This document shows positions 8,192 to 15,303 of a stretch of DNA of 37,219 bases, in pieces. Origin of the DNA: an uncultured Corynebacterium sp. (lineage in GTDB: Bacteria; Actinomycetota; Actinomycetes; Mycobacteriales; Mycobacteriaceae). The stretch covers positions 1-37,219 of the forward strand of contig NZ_CABTZR010000018.1 in NCBI RefSeq assembly GCF_902489365.1, in the 5' to 3' direction. A model generated the notes under the pieces. That model ran no database searches. It saw only the letters and a program-made list of their open reading frames with translations, and was not told the origin of the DNA. The translations under genes were made by a program, and so were the position numbers. The stretch's first letter is position 1. Every line of letters starts with the position of its first letter.

Positions 8192-8321
8192 CCTCTGACC
8201 TGCGCTTAAAAAGTCTCTCAGTACGTCCGTCTTGCAATTTAGGTCGATTGATAGAAAACTAACGGTTGTTCAATGGATGGAGCACCGACCGCGAGGCACG
8301 GTGTCGAATGAAAGGATACCC

Positions 8322-9668
8322 ATGTCCATCGACCAGCAAATCTCCGACTATTACAGCAAGCTCCTCAAGCGTAATGCGGGCGAACCGGAATTCCACCAGG
8401 CGCTCGCTGAGGTCCTGGATTCCCTCAAGATCGTCCTCAACAAGGACCCTCACTACGCTGATTATGGCTTGGTCGAGCGGCTGTGCGAGCCCGAACGCCA
8501 GCTCATCTTCCGTGTTCCGTGGGTCGATGACAACGGCCAGATTCAGGTCAACCGTGGCTTCCGCGTGCAATTCAACTCGGCCCTCGGCCCGTATAAGGGC
8601 GGCCTGCGCTTCCACCCGAGCGTGAACCTGGGCATCATCAAGTTCCTTGGCTTCGAGCAGATTTTTAAGAACTCGCTGACCGGCCTTCCCATCGGCGGCG
8701 GCAAGGGTGGTTCTGACTTCGACCCGAAGGGCAAGTCCGAAGCCGAGGTCATGCGTTTTTGCCAGTCCTTCATGACGGAGTTGCACACCCACATTGGCGA
8801 GTATCGCGATGTGCCGGCCGGCGATATCGGCGTGGGCGGTCGCGAAATCGGTTTCCTGTTTGGCCAGTACCGCCGACTGGAAGGCAAACATGAGTCTGGC
8901 GTTCTTACCGGCAAGGGCCTGTCCTGGGGTGGCTCCCTCGTGCGCACTGAAGCCACCGGCTACGGTCTGGTCTACTTGACCTCGGAGATGATGAAGACCC
9001 ACGGCGAGTCCTTCGACGGCGCCAAGGTCATTGTTTCCGGCTCCGGCAACGTCGCCATCTACGCTGCCGAGAAGGTTCAGCAGCTCGGCGGAACCGTCGT
9101 GGCGATGTCTGATTCCTCCGGCTACATCACGACGCCGAACGGTGTGGACTTGGAGCTGCTCAAAGACATCAAGGAAGTCCGCCGCGAGCGCATCTCCACC
9201 TACGCCGGCGAGGCTGGCGCGGGTGTGGAGTACCACGAGGGCGGTAACGTATGGGAGGTCAGCGCCGACGTTGCCCTGCCGTGTGCGACCCAAAACGAGC
9301 TCGACGGCGATGACGCCAAGCTCCTGGTAAAGAACCAGATCCGCTACGTTGCTGAGGGCGCAAACATGCCGTGTACCCCAGAAGCCGCGCACTACTTCGG
9401 GGAGAGCGGAATCGCCTTCGCGCCGGGCAAGGCGGCGAATGCGGGCGGTGTGGCGACCTCCGCGCTGGAGATGCAGCAGAATGCATCCCGCGACTCCTGG
9501 TCCTTCGAGTACACCGACCAGCGCCTGCATGAGATCATGTCCAATATCTTCCGTAACATCGACAAGACCTCCAAGGAATACGGCCTGGAGGGTGACTACG
9601 TAGCGGGCGCCAACATTGCCGGCTTCAAGAAGGTGGCCGACGCCATGCTGGCCCAAGGCGTTATCTAG
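8322..9668 (+). CDS. gdhA: Glutamate dehydrogenase, NADP-type
   Basis: GdhA reductively aminates 2-oxoglutarate with ammonium and NADPH to give glutamate, the main ammonium-assimilation route at high nitrogen. The 448-residue product is the size of the hexameric small-subunit class (about 447 aa in C. glutamicum) and nearly collinear with it. YKGGLRFHP (91-99) and the active-site signature GLPIGGGKGGSDFD (121-134, catalytic Lys128) are intact. The nucleotide-binding fold starts near residue 235 (VIVSGSGNVAIYAAEK), and the conserved GPGKAANAGGV-type stretch appears late as APGKAANAGGV. The frame continues upstream, but AAAGGA 5 nt before the ATG at 8322 and family alignment choose this start. 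The leader is over 100 bases. A single ATAGAAA half-site occurs upstream, but no full AmtR box. A terminator follows. Confidence 0.97.
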   Translation: MSIDQQISDYYSKLLKRNAGEPEFHQALAEVLDSLKIVLNKDPHYADYGLVERLCEPERQLIFRVPWVDDNGQIQVNRGFRVQFNSALGPYKGGLRFHPSVNLGIIKFLGFEQIFKNSLTGLPIGGGKGGSDFDPKGKSEAEVMRFCQSFMTELHTHIGEYRDVPAGDIGVGGREIGFLFGQYRRLEGKHESGVLTGKGLSWGGSLVRTEATGYGLVYLTSEMMKTHGESFDGAKVIVSGSGNVAIYAAEKVQQLGGTVVAMSDSSGYITTPNGVDLELLKDIKEVRRERISTYAGEAGAGVEYHEGGNVWEVSADVALPCATQNELDGDDAKLLVKNQIRYVAEGANMPCTPEAAHYFGESGIAFAPGKAANAGGVATSALEMQQNASRDSWSFEYTDQRLHEIMSNIFRNIDKTSKEYGLEGDYVAGANIAGFKKVADAMLAQGVI

Positions 9669-9696
9669 CCGCTTCCTTATCTCTGTATCCGCGTTC

Positions 9697-9725
9697 AACC
9701 TCCCCGCTTGTCGGGGAGGTTTTCG
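9697..9725 (+). terminator. Intrinsic terminator of gdhA
   Basis: The arms AACCTCCCC (9697-9705) and GGGGAGGTT (9713-9721) form a perfect 9-bp stem with a 7-base loop, followed by TTT. It lies 28 bases after the gdhA stop. Confidence 0.8.
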
Positions 9726-9740
9726 CTCTTTCTTCCCGCG

Positions 9741-9754
9741 TGGGATACGTCCCA
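9741..9754. promoter_or_regulatory. Inverted repeat over the -35 region of the SepIVA-like gene
   Basis: TGGGA-TACG-TCCCA lies 17-30 bases upstream of the TAGGCT -10 box, so it overlaps the expected -35 position. It is a possible operator, but it is short enough to be chance. Confidence 0.25.
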
Positions 9755-9771
9755 GTGCGCGTGCGCTTGGA

Positions 9772-9777
9772 TAGGCT
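9772..9777 (+). promoter_or_regulatory. -10 box (TAGGCT) of the SepIVA-like gene, leaderless
   Basis: TAGGCT is followed by 6 bases and the ATG at 9784, predicting a transcript that starts at or within a base or two of the start codon. Confidence 0.5.
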
Positions 9778-9783
9778 GGTGCC

Positions 9784-10530
9784 ATGTACCGCGTATTTGA
9801 GTCCCTCGATGAACTTGTTCGCAATCTGGAACAGGCCTATGCCGTTCCCATGACCTCCAATTGCATGGTTCCGCGCCACGAAATGCTGGCGCTTCTCGAC
9901 GATCTCCGCAACGCCCTCCCCGTTGAAATGGATGATGCTCAGGACGTCCTGGATAAGCAGGATGAGATCCTGCAGGGTGCCGAGGAACGCGCGAACCACA
10001 TCATCTCCGATGCCAACGCAGAAGCCGATGACACCGTTACCCGTGCGCGCGAGGACTCCGACGCCATGCTGGCCGATGCCCAGCACCGCGCCACCACCAT
10101 GGTGGCCCAAGCAGAAGACGAGGCCACCAACCTAGTAGAAAACGCGCGGTCTGATGCTGAGCGCACCCGCGCCCAGGCAGACGAGGAGTACCAGCGCACC
10201 GTTGCTGCTGGCCAGGCCGAGCAGGACCGTTTGGTCTCTGAATCCGAAGTTGTGCGCCGCGCCGACGACGAAGCGCACCGCATCGTGGAATCTGCCCACT
10301 CTGAATCCAACCGACTGCGCACCGAGTGCGATGAATTCGTCGACGCCAAGCTGGCGGAATTCGAAACCACTTTGTCGGATCTCCTGCGCACCGTCAACAA
10401 TGATCGCTCCGCCCTGCGGCGAGGCGCCGGTGTGCGCTCCCGCGGGGAGTCTCGCGGCGAGGGGCGCACTAGTGCGCGCGAACACCGCGAGCCGGGGCGC
10501 CGTGCACCCCGCGCGCCCCGCGACTACTAA
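9784..10530 (+). CDS. sepIVA: SepIVA/DivIVA-domain coiled-coil protein
   Basis: This 248-residue cytoplasmic protein resembles the mycobacterial septation/elongation factor SepIVA (Rv2927c), which lies next to the DUF177-rnc-mutM genes in M. tuberculosis as here. The N-terminal 60 residues (MYRVFESLDELVRNLEQAY and the following PRHEMLALLDDLRNALP) form the short globular start. From about residue 55 to 210 there is a long heptad-rich stretch full of Ala, Glu, Asp and Arg, including repeated DA-AD and EA-RI-type segments that predict a continuous coiled coil. The tail (about 213-248) is Arg/Gly/Pro-rich and basic. Role by analogy: cell-envelope growth and division scaffold. The 3' end overlaps the convergent membrane-protein gene by 62 bases. 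DivIVA-like is sure; true SepIVA orthology rests on synteny. Confidence 0.85.
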   Translation: MYRVFESLDELVRNLEQAYAVPMTSNCMVPRHEMLALLDDLRNALPVEMDDAQDVLDKQDEILQGAEERANHIISDANAEADDTVTRAREDSDAMLADAQHRATTMVAQAEDEATNLVENARSDAERTRAQADEEYQRTVAAGQAEQDRLVSESEVVRRADDEAHRIVESAHSESNRLRTECDEFVDAKLAEFETTLSDLLRTVNNDRSALRRGAGVRSRGESRGEGRTSAREHREPGRRAPRAPRDY

Positions 10531-11110
10531 CGTGAACTAACGTGCGTGCCTCCTCCGCGCGGCGGATACGGGCGGCTTCCTTAGCTGACATGGTGCTCAG
10601 TGCCGCGGCAAGTCCGGCGGAGATGAGGCCTGGGAGCGCATAGAGCAGCCACATGATGCCGAAGTCCGTGTCTACGGCGTGGGGTTCTGAGAGAGGGTCC
10701 CAGGCGGCGTCAGCAAGCATCAGCAGCACATCCACCGCTCCGACTGTGAGCATCATCAACCCAATCCCCATGCCAGCGGCCGAAAAGGACTCCCGCGCGC
10801 CCCACGCGATGAGTGCGGCAAAAAGTGAGAACAGCGACGAAGAAATAATGACAATCGGCCCAAAGTGCAGGGGGAGAAGCGACACGGCACCGACGATCAC
10901 GCCTGCAAGGGCACTGGCGAGAGCCACGTGGTGCAAGGAAAGGCCGGCATCGCCAAAGATGCTCGGGCGGTATCGAGTGATGACGTGGCGGCACGCCACC
11001 CCGGCAACAGCCAGTGCTACGGCGGGGACAAGGCACTGCAGTGGAAAGCTGAGTGCGAGGTCGCGTGCCGTGGCGGCCAGAGGCGCCGTGCCCGTCGCGG
11101 TGTAGCTCAT
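10469..11110 (-). CDS. Hypothetical multi-pass membrane protein, 213 aa
   Basis: I do not recognise this family. About five to six hydrophobic segments cover residues 20-170, for example LQCLVPAVALAVAGVA, LASALAGVIVGAVSLLP, VIISSSLFSLFAALIAW, GIGLMMLTVGAVDVLLML and IMWLLYALPGLISAGLA. These are followed by a charged helix (KEAARIRRAEEAR) and a basic Arg/Gly/His tail. The last 62 bases are antiparallel to the 3' end of the SepIVA-like gene. Part of this tail may therefore be an artefact of reading through GC-rich antisense sequence, but the first stop in frame is at 10469. TAGCCT ends 8 bases before the ATG at 11110, supporting that start. It is divergent from the DUF177 gene. A role in the envelope next to a division scaffold is plausible but unproven. 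Confidence 0.7.
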   Translation of the reverse strand: MSYTATGTAPLAATARDLALSFPLQCLVPAVALAVAGVACRHVITRYRPSIFGDAGLSLHHVALASALAGVIVGAVSLLPLHFGPIVIISSSLFSLFAALIAWGARESFSAAGMGIGLMMLTVGAVDVLLMLADAAWDPLSEPHAVDTDFGIMWLLYALPGLISAGLAAALSTMSAKEAARIRRAEEARTLVHVSSRGARGVHGAPARGVRAH

Positions 11111-11118
11111 GGGGATTT

Positions 11119-11131
11119 AGGCTAAAAGCCT
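11119..11131 (-). promoter_or_regulatory. -10 box (TAGCCT) within a palindrome, membrane-protein gene
   Basis: On the minus strand TAGCCT (11124-11119) is followed by 8 bases and the ATG at 11110. The -10 box is one arm of a perfect palindrome AGGCT-AAA-AGCCT (11119-11131), which could be an operator overlapping the promoter. Confidence 0.4.
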
Positions 11132-11227
11132 GAAGCAGAAGAATCGAGGCTTTTGCGCAAGTGCTTAAGTGGCTATGACCCGGCATTCAGGTCCTTGCCA
11201 GTCTAGGGCGCAGGGGGCAGCACAGGG

Positions 11228-11233
11228 TAAGCT
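11228..11233 (+). promoter_or_regulatory. -10 box (TAAGCT) of the DUF177-rnc-mutM operon
   Basis: TAAGCT lies 10 bases before the ATG at 11244, so the transcript would have a leader of only a few bases. No Shine-Dalgarno sequence of the usual strength is needed or seen, apart from GGTGGG within the gap. Confidence 0.45.
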
Positions 11234-11243
11234 GGTGGGCGCT

Positions 11244-11783
11244 ATGAAATCACCATTGAAGTTCGACGTGACGGAATTGCTCCGCAGCCAAGGAACCGAG
11301 GCGCTGCCTGAGCACCGCGTGCAGACCGGACCCGCGCCAGAGCGCATCGGCGTGGAAATGATCGGCATCCCGGAAGGCGCTGAAGTCACGGTGGAAGCCA
11401 CCTTGACCCCGTTGGGCTCCGGCGTGTTGGTAGATGCTGATGTCACCGGCACTCTCAGCGGTGAATGCGCGCGCTGCTTGGCTGAGCTACAACCAGAGCT
11501 GGATCTCCACGTGTCCCAGGTGTTTTCCGCAGAGGAATCCTTCGTCAGCGGGGATGAGATCGAGGAGGAGGATCGCGGTTCGGGCGATGAGGTGCCCGAG
11601 ATTCAGGACGGGATTCTTGACCTCCTGCAGACCGTGATCGATGAGGCAGGATTGTCCCTTCCCTTTGCGCCAACGTGCGAAGGCGGCTGTGAGGTGGACG
11701 TGCCCGAAGGCGTGACCACGGGTGTATCCGGGGAAGAAGAACGCGTTGATCCGCGGTGGTCTGGGCTGGAGAAATTCCTATGA
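11244..11783 (+). CDS. DUF177 (YceD-family) protein
   Basis: This 179-residue cytoplasmic protein belongs to the DUF177/YceD family, which has been linked to 23S rRNA and large-subunit ribosome maturation in other organisms. The visible family features are the basic-to-hydrophobic start MKSPLKFDVTELL and a central conserved block GECARCLAEL near residues 72-81. A second acidic segment follows, and a CEGGC motif lies near the C-terminus. Cys residues in these two blocks are typical of the family. The frame stays open 25 codons upstream, but family alignment and TAAGCT 10 bases before it choose ATG 11244. The stop overlaps the rnc start (ATGA), so the two are translationally coupled. The usual partner rpmF is not next to it here. 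Confidence 0.88.
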   Translation: MKSPLKFDVTELLRSQGTEALPEHRVQTGPAPERIGVEMIGIPEGAEVTVEATLTPLGSGVLVDADVTGTLSGECARCLAELQPELDLHVSQVFSAEESFVSGDEIEEEDRGSGDEVPEIQDGILDLLQTVIDEAGLSLPFAPTCEGGCEVDVPEGVTTGVSGEEERVDPRWSGLEKFL

Positions 11784-12550
11784 GCAAGAAGAAGAAACTG
11801 ACCGGTGAGCAGGCCCTTGCCGCAGCATTCGCGGAGGTAGACCACGCCCCGCTGCTGAAAGCACTCGGCGTGGAGCTCAGCGATGAGCTGCTGTGTTTGG
11901 CGCTGACGCACCGTTCCTTTGCTAATGAGAATGGGCACCTGCCCAACAATGAGCGCTTGGAGTTCCTCGGGGACGCGGTCTTGGGCTTGTCCGTCGCGGC
12001 CAAGCTCTACGACAAGTACCCCTCGCGCCCCGAGTCGGATATTTCCAAGATGCGTGCGTCCATCGTGTCGCGCTATGGCCTGTCCGACGTGGCCCGCGAA
12101 ATCGGTGTGGGCGACCACGTCTTGTTAGGCAAGGGCGAACAGGCCACCGGAGGACGCGACAAGGACTCCATCTTGGCCGATACCACCGAGGCCATCCTGG
12201 GGGCTATCTACCGCCAGCATGGTTTTGAGGTTGCCCGCGGGGTGGTGCTGAAGCTGTTCGCCGCCAAGATTGACAACGCCGTGGTGTCCGGCCGTCATAT
12301 GGACTGGAAGACCACCTTGCAGGAGCTGTGCGCGGAGCTGAAGGCCGCGATGCCGGTGTACTCGGCCACCTCGACGGGTCCTGAGCACGATCAGACCTTC
12401 AACGCCGTGGCCACCGTGGCCGGCTTGACTGTGGGCCGGGGGACGGGCCACAACAAGAAGCTCGCTGAGCAGCAGGCGGCGGAGGAAGCGTGCCAAACCT
12501 TGCGTGAGACGCCATTGCTGGTGCAGGGCACCGCCGGCAAAGAAAGCTAA
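11780..12550 (+). CDS. rnc: Ribonuclease III
   Basis: RNase III cleaves double-stranded RNA, processing rRNA precursors and some mRNAs. The 256-residue product has the endonuclease domain with the signature NNERLEFLGDAVLG (56-69, metal-binding Glu61 and catalytic Asp65). The conserved ADTTEAILGAIY block carries the second catalytic acid. A C-terminal dsRNA-binding domain follows (about 170-245, from WKTTLQELC through GTGHNKKLAEQQAAEEA). The N-terminus has a short Lys-rich extension. The ATG overlaps the DUF177 stop by 4 bases, and mutM follows after 14 bases, so all three are one operon. Functional residues look complete. Confidence 0.96.
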   Translation: MSKKKKLTGEQALAAAFAEVDHAPLLKALGVELSDELLCLALTHRSFANENGHLPNNERLEFLGDAVLGLSVAAKLYDKYPSRPESDISKMRASIVSRYGLSDVAREIGVGDHVLLGKGEQATGGRDKDSILADTTEAILGAIYRQHGFEVARGVVLKLFAAKIDNAVVSGRHMDWKTTLQELCAELKAAMPVYSATSTGPEHDQTFNAVATVAGLTVGRGTGHNKKLAEQQAAEEACQTLRETPLLVQGTAGKES

Positions 12551-12564
12551 ACCACGAGGACTCG

Positions 12565-13398
12565 ATGCCAGAACTTCCCGAAGTTGAGTCCGTCCGCCGC
12601 GGGCTTGAGCCTTATGTTGTGGGGCGCTCCTTCGCAGCAGTAGAGGTTCTCCACCCACGCGCCAACCGGGGCCAGGAAGCCCCGCTGTCCGCGCTGCTGG
12701 TGGGCAGGAAGATTGCCGCGGTGGCGCGCCGCGGCAAGTTCATGTGGCTGGAGTTCGCCGACGAGGACCACACCGACCCAGCACGCGATGTACTCTTCAT
12801 CCACCTCGGCATGTCGGGGCAGGTGCGGATCGGTGAGGTAGATTCGCCGCATGTGCGCATCGCCGCCGTGCTTGACGACGCCACCCGCCTCAGCTTCGTG
12901 GACCAACGCACCTTCGGTTATTGGCGTCTCAGGCCGTGGCTGAGCATGGCGCATATCGCTCCCGATCCTCTCGAAGCAGACTTCGACCTGACCGCGGCAG
13001 GGAGGCGCTTGCGCGCGAAACACACCGCGGTCAAGGTGGCTCTGCTCGACCAAACGGTGCTCAGCGGGGTGGGCAATATTTATGCCGATGAGGCGCTGTG
13101 GGCGGCCCAGGTTTCTCCGCTGAAGAAGGCTAGCGCTCTGCGGCAGCGCGATGCCGTCGCTGTGATTTCCGCGGCCGCCGATGTCATGCGCGCGGCGCTC
13201 GCCGTTGGCGGAACCAGCTTTGATGCGTTGTACGTCAACGTCAACGGCGAATCGGGATATTTTGACCGTTCCTTACATGTCTATGGCAGGGGTGGCCAGC
13301 CCTGTGATCGCTGCGGTGAGGTAATCCTGAAAACCGTGCTTGGCGGGCGTGGTACTCACTATTGCCCGTCCTGTCAGCACCGCGGCTCGGGGAAGTAG
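12565..13398 (+). CDS. mutM: Formamidopyrimidine-DNA glycosylase
   Basis: MutM (Fpg) removes oxidised purines such as 8-oxoguanine and nicks the resulting abasic site. The 277-residue product starts MPELPEVE, with Pro2 (the catalytic amine after Met removal) and Glu3 intact. Lys58 in RRGKF, the H2TH region with LSGVGNIYADEALW, and the C-terminal zinc finger (CDRC...CPSC with the conserved GGRGTHYCP loop) are all present. The product is therefore likely active, unlike the zinc-less paralogues found in some actinobacteria. The gene follows rnc by 14 bases. A near-perfect stem-loop begins within its stop codon. Confidence 0.97.
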   Translation: MPELPEVESVRRGLEPYVVGRSFAAVEVLHPRANRGQEAPLSALLVGRKIAAVARRGKFMWLEFADEDHTDPARDVLFIHLGMSGQVRIGEVDSPHVRIAAVLDDATRLSFVDQRTFGYWRLRPWLSMAHIAPDPLEADFDLTAAGRRLRAKHTAVKVALLDQTVLSGVGNIYADEALWAAQVSPLKKASALRQRDAVAVISAAADVMRAALAVGGTSFDALYVNVNGESGYFDRSLHVYGRGGQPCDRCGEVILKTVLGGRGTHYCPSCQHRGSGK

Positions 13399-13424
13399 TC
13401 GGCCGCCCACTAGGGCAGCCGACT
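13397..13424 (+). terminator. Stem-loop at the mutM stop codon
   Basis: The arms AGTCGGCCGCCC (13397-13408) and GGGCAGCCGACT (13413-13424) pair with one mismatch around a 4-base loop. The left arm includes two bases of the stop codon. No T-run follows, so it may be a weak terminator or a 3'-end stabiliser. Confidence 0.5.
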
Positions 13425-13447
13425 AGGACGATGCTGGGGATAGTTAT

Positions 13448-13453
13448 TAATGT
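13448..13453 (+). promoter_or_regulatory. -10 box (TAATGT) of the symporter gene, leaderless
   Basis: TAATGT is followed by exactly 7 bases and the ATG at 13461, the spacing seen at smc, glxK and rimM. Confidence 0.4.
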
Positions 13454-13460
13454 GTAACCC

Positions 13461-14987
13461 ATGCAAGAATTCTTCAGCACCGTGATTGGTGTCATTAACG
13501 ACAGCCTGTGGTCCTATGTCCTGCCTTGGCTGCTCATTGCCGCGGGCCTCTTCTTCGGCATCCGCACCGCCGTGGTGCAGGTCCGCATGGTGCCGGACAT
13601 GTTCAAGGCGGTCGTCGAGAAGCCCAAGGGCGTCGGCGTCGATGAGGACGCCGACTACGGCGGAATCTCTGCCTTCAAGGCATTTACCATTTCAGCGGCC
13701 TCTCGTGTGGGCACCGGCAACGTTGCAGGCGTGGCCGTGGCTATCTCCGTGGGCGGGCCCGGCGCGGTGTTTTGGATGTGGCTCATCGCCATCCTGGGTG
13801 GTGCGACAGCATTCGTGGAGTCCACGCTGGCGCAGCTGTGGAAGGTGCGCGAGGGGGACGCCTACCGCGGTGGCCCGGCCTATTACATGTCCCGTGGCCT
13901 GGGGTGGAAACCTTTAGCAACCATCTTCTCCGTGGCCATCGCCATTACCTTTGGCTGGTTTTACAATGCGTTCCAGACCAACGCCATTTCCGATTCTTTG
14001 GCGGCCTCTTTTGGCCAGGATTCCGAGGCCTTCAAGGCAGGCGTGGGTATAGCCATCGTCGTTGTAGCCGGTCTCATCATCATTGGTGGAGTGCAACGCA
14101 TCGCCTCGATGACCCAGTTTATCGTGCCGTTTATGGCAGGCGCCTATCTCATCTTGGGCCTCATCGTCGTTATTGTGAACTTTGACAAGGTGCCGGACAT
14201 GTTCGTCTCGATTGTGGGCTCCGCCTTCGGCTTCCGTGAGGCTGCTGGCGCGACACTGGGCATGGCCATGCTCAAGGGCATCCAGCGTGGTTTGTTCTCC
14301 AACGAAGCGGGCGAAGGTTCGGCGCCGAACGCAGCAGCTACTGCGACGGTATCCCACCCAGTCAAGCAGGGCCTCGTGCAGACCCTCGGCGTGTACTTCG
14401 ACACCCTGGTGGTGTGTACGATTACCGCTTTCATCATTCTGTTGGGCACTGATTTCGAGCGTTTCGGCTCTGATGCGATTGAGGGCGTGACGCTGACCCA
14501 GAATGCGCTCTCCGGCGTGGTGGGAGAGTGGGGCATCCACTTTGTCACTTTCATCCTGTTCTTCCTGGCCTTCTCCTCGATTCTGGGCAACTACTACCTT
14601 GCCGAGTCCAACGTGGAATACCTCTCGGAGAAGAAGTGGGTGCTGTGGGCTTTCCGTCTCATCGTGTTGGCCTTCGTCTTCTATGGTGCAGTGGCCCCGC
14701 TGGGCACCGTGTTCGACCTGGCCGATACCGGCGCTGCCATCATGGTTCTGCTCAACGTGTGCGCCATCGTGCCGCTGTCGGGCGTGGCCATCAAGCTGCT
14801 GAAGAACTACAACGAGCAGCGCCGCAAGGGCCTGGATCCCGTCTTCCACCGTGATATGCTGCCGGAATTGCAGAACGTTGAGTGCTGGGATGGCACGGAT
14901 CCGGTAACCCGCCGCAGCGCGGAGGACCGCCGCCGCCTCAAGCACGAGCACGACTTGGGTGATCGCACGAACTTGAGGGAGTACTAA
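13461..14987 (+). CDS. Sodium:alanine/glycine symporter (AGCS family)
   Basis: This is a secondary transporter of the alanine-or-glycine:cation symporter family, importing small neutral amino acids with Na+ (or H+) across the cytoplasmic membrane. The 508-residue product has about 11 hydrophobic segments. Characteristic blocks are GGISAFKAFTISAASRVGTGNVAGVAVAI (around 68-96), GGPGAVFWMW (98-107) and AFVESTLAQLWKVREGD, then YRGGPAYYM. A GLFSNEAGEGSAPNAAATA stretch lies near residue 277, and these blocks hold the substrate- and ion-binding residues in the family. The soluble C-terminal tail (about 450-508) is hydrophilic and charged. The start is ATG 13461, 7 bases after TAATGT. acyP begins at the base after the stop. 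Substrate identity (alanine, glycine or other) cannot be told. Confidence 0.92.
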   Translation: MQEFFSTVIGVINDSLWSYVLPWLLIAAGLFFGIRTAVVQVRMVPDMFKAVVEKPKGVGVDEDADYGGISAFKAFTISAASRVGTGNVAGVAVAISVGGPGAVFWMWLIAILGGATAFVESTLAQLWKVREGDAYRGGPAYYMSRGLGWKPLATIFSVAIAITFGWFYNAFQTNAISDSLAASFGQDSEAFKAGVGIAIVVVAGLIIIGGVQRIASMTQFIVPFMAGAYLILGLIVVIVNFDKVPDMFVSIVGSAFGFREAAGATLGMAMLKGIQRGLFSNEAGEGSAPNAAATATVSHPVKQGLVQTLGVYFDTLVVCTITAFIILLGTDFERFGSDAIEGVTLTQNALSGVVGEWGIHFVTFILFFLAFSSILGNYYLAESNVEYLSEKKWVLWAFRLIVLAFVFYGAVAPLGTVFDLADTGAAIMVLLNVCAIVPLSGVAIKLLKNYNEQRRKGLDPVFHRDMLPELQNVECWDGTDPVTRRSAEDRRRLKHEHDLGDRTNLREY

Positions 14988-15293
14988 ATGGCGCAGCAGG
15001 CAGCAGCCACAGGGAATGAACGGCTCACGGCTTTCGTTCATGGCCACGTCCAAGGCGTGGGCTTTCGCTGGTGGACGCGTTCCCGTGCTCTCGAACTAGG
15101 GCTGGCAGGACACGCGACGAACCTGCAGGATGGTCGCGTCCAGGTGGTTGCTGAAGGCCCGCGCGCTGACTGCGAGAGGCTGCTGGCCTTGCTGCGTGAA
15201 GAACCGTCGACGACGCGCCGCCCGGGCATGGTGAACGCCGTGGTGGAGCAGTGGGCCGCACCGCGCGGTGAGTCGGGCTTCATCGAGCGCTAA
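14988..15293 (+). CDS. acyP: Acylphosphatase
   Basis: This small cytoplasmic enzyme hydrolyses carboxyl-phosphate bonds such as acetyl phosphate or carbamoyl phosphate. The 101-residue product has the signature GHVQGVGFRWW (19-29), with catalytic Arg27, and GHATNLQDGRVQVVAEG (41-57), with catalytic Asn45. AGGGAG overlaps the end of the symporter gene, and the ATG is immediately adjacent to that gene's TAA, so the two are co-transcribed and likely translationally coupled. smc follows, and the acyP stop codon doubles as the start of the smc -10 box. The acyP-smc pairing is common in actinobacteria. I infer no direct functional link with chromosome segregation. Confidence 0.95.
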   Translation: MAQQAAATGNERLTAFVHGHVQGVGFRWWTRSRALELGLAGHATNLQDGRVQVVAEGPRADCERLLALLREEPSTTRRPGMVNAVVEQWAAPRGESGFIER

Positions 15294-15296
15294 ACT
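15291..15296 (+). promoter_or_regulatory. -10 box (TAAACT) of smc, leaderless
   Basis: TAAACT is followed by 7 bases and the smc ATG at 15304. The first three bases are the acyP stop codon, so the promoter is embedded in the end of the upstream gene. Confidence 0.5.
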
Positions 15297-15303
15297 TATT
15301 CGA

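Noticed and set aside
8238..8260. AmtR box upstream of gdhA
   Set aside because: Only the half-site ATAGAAA is present; the partner CTAT is missing at the required 6-base distance.
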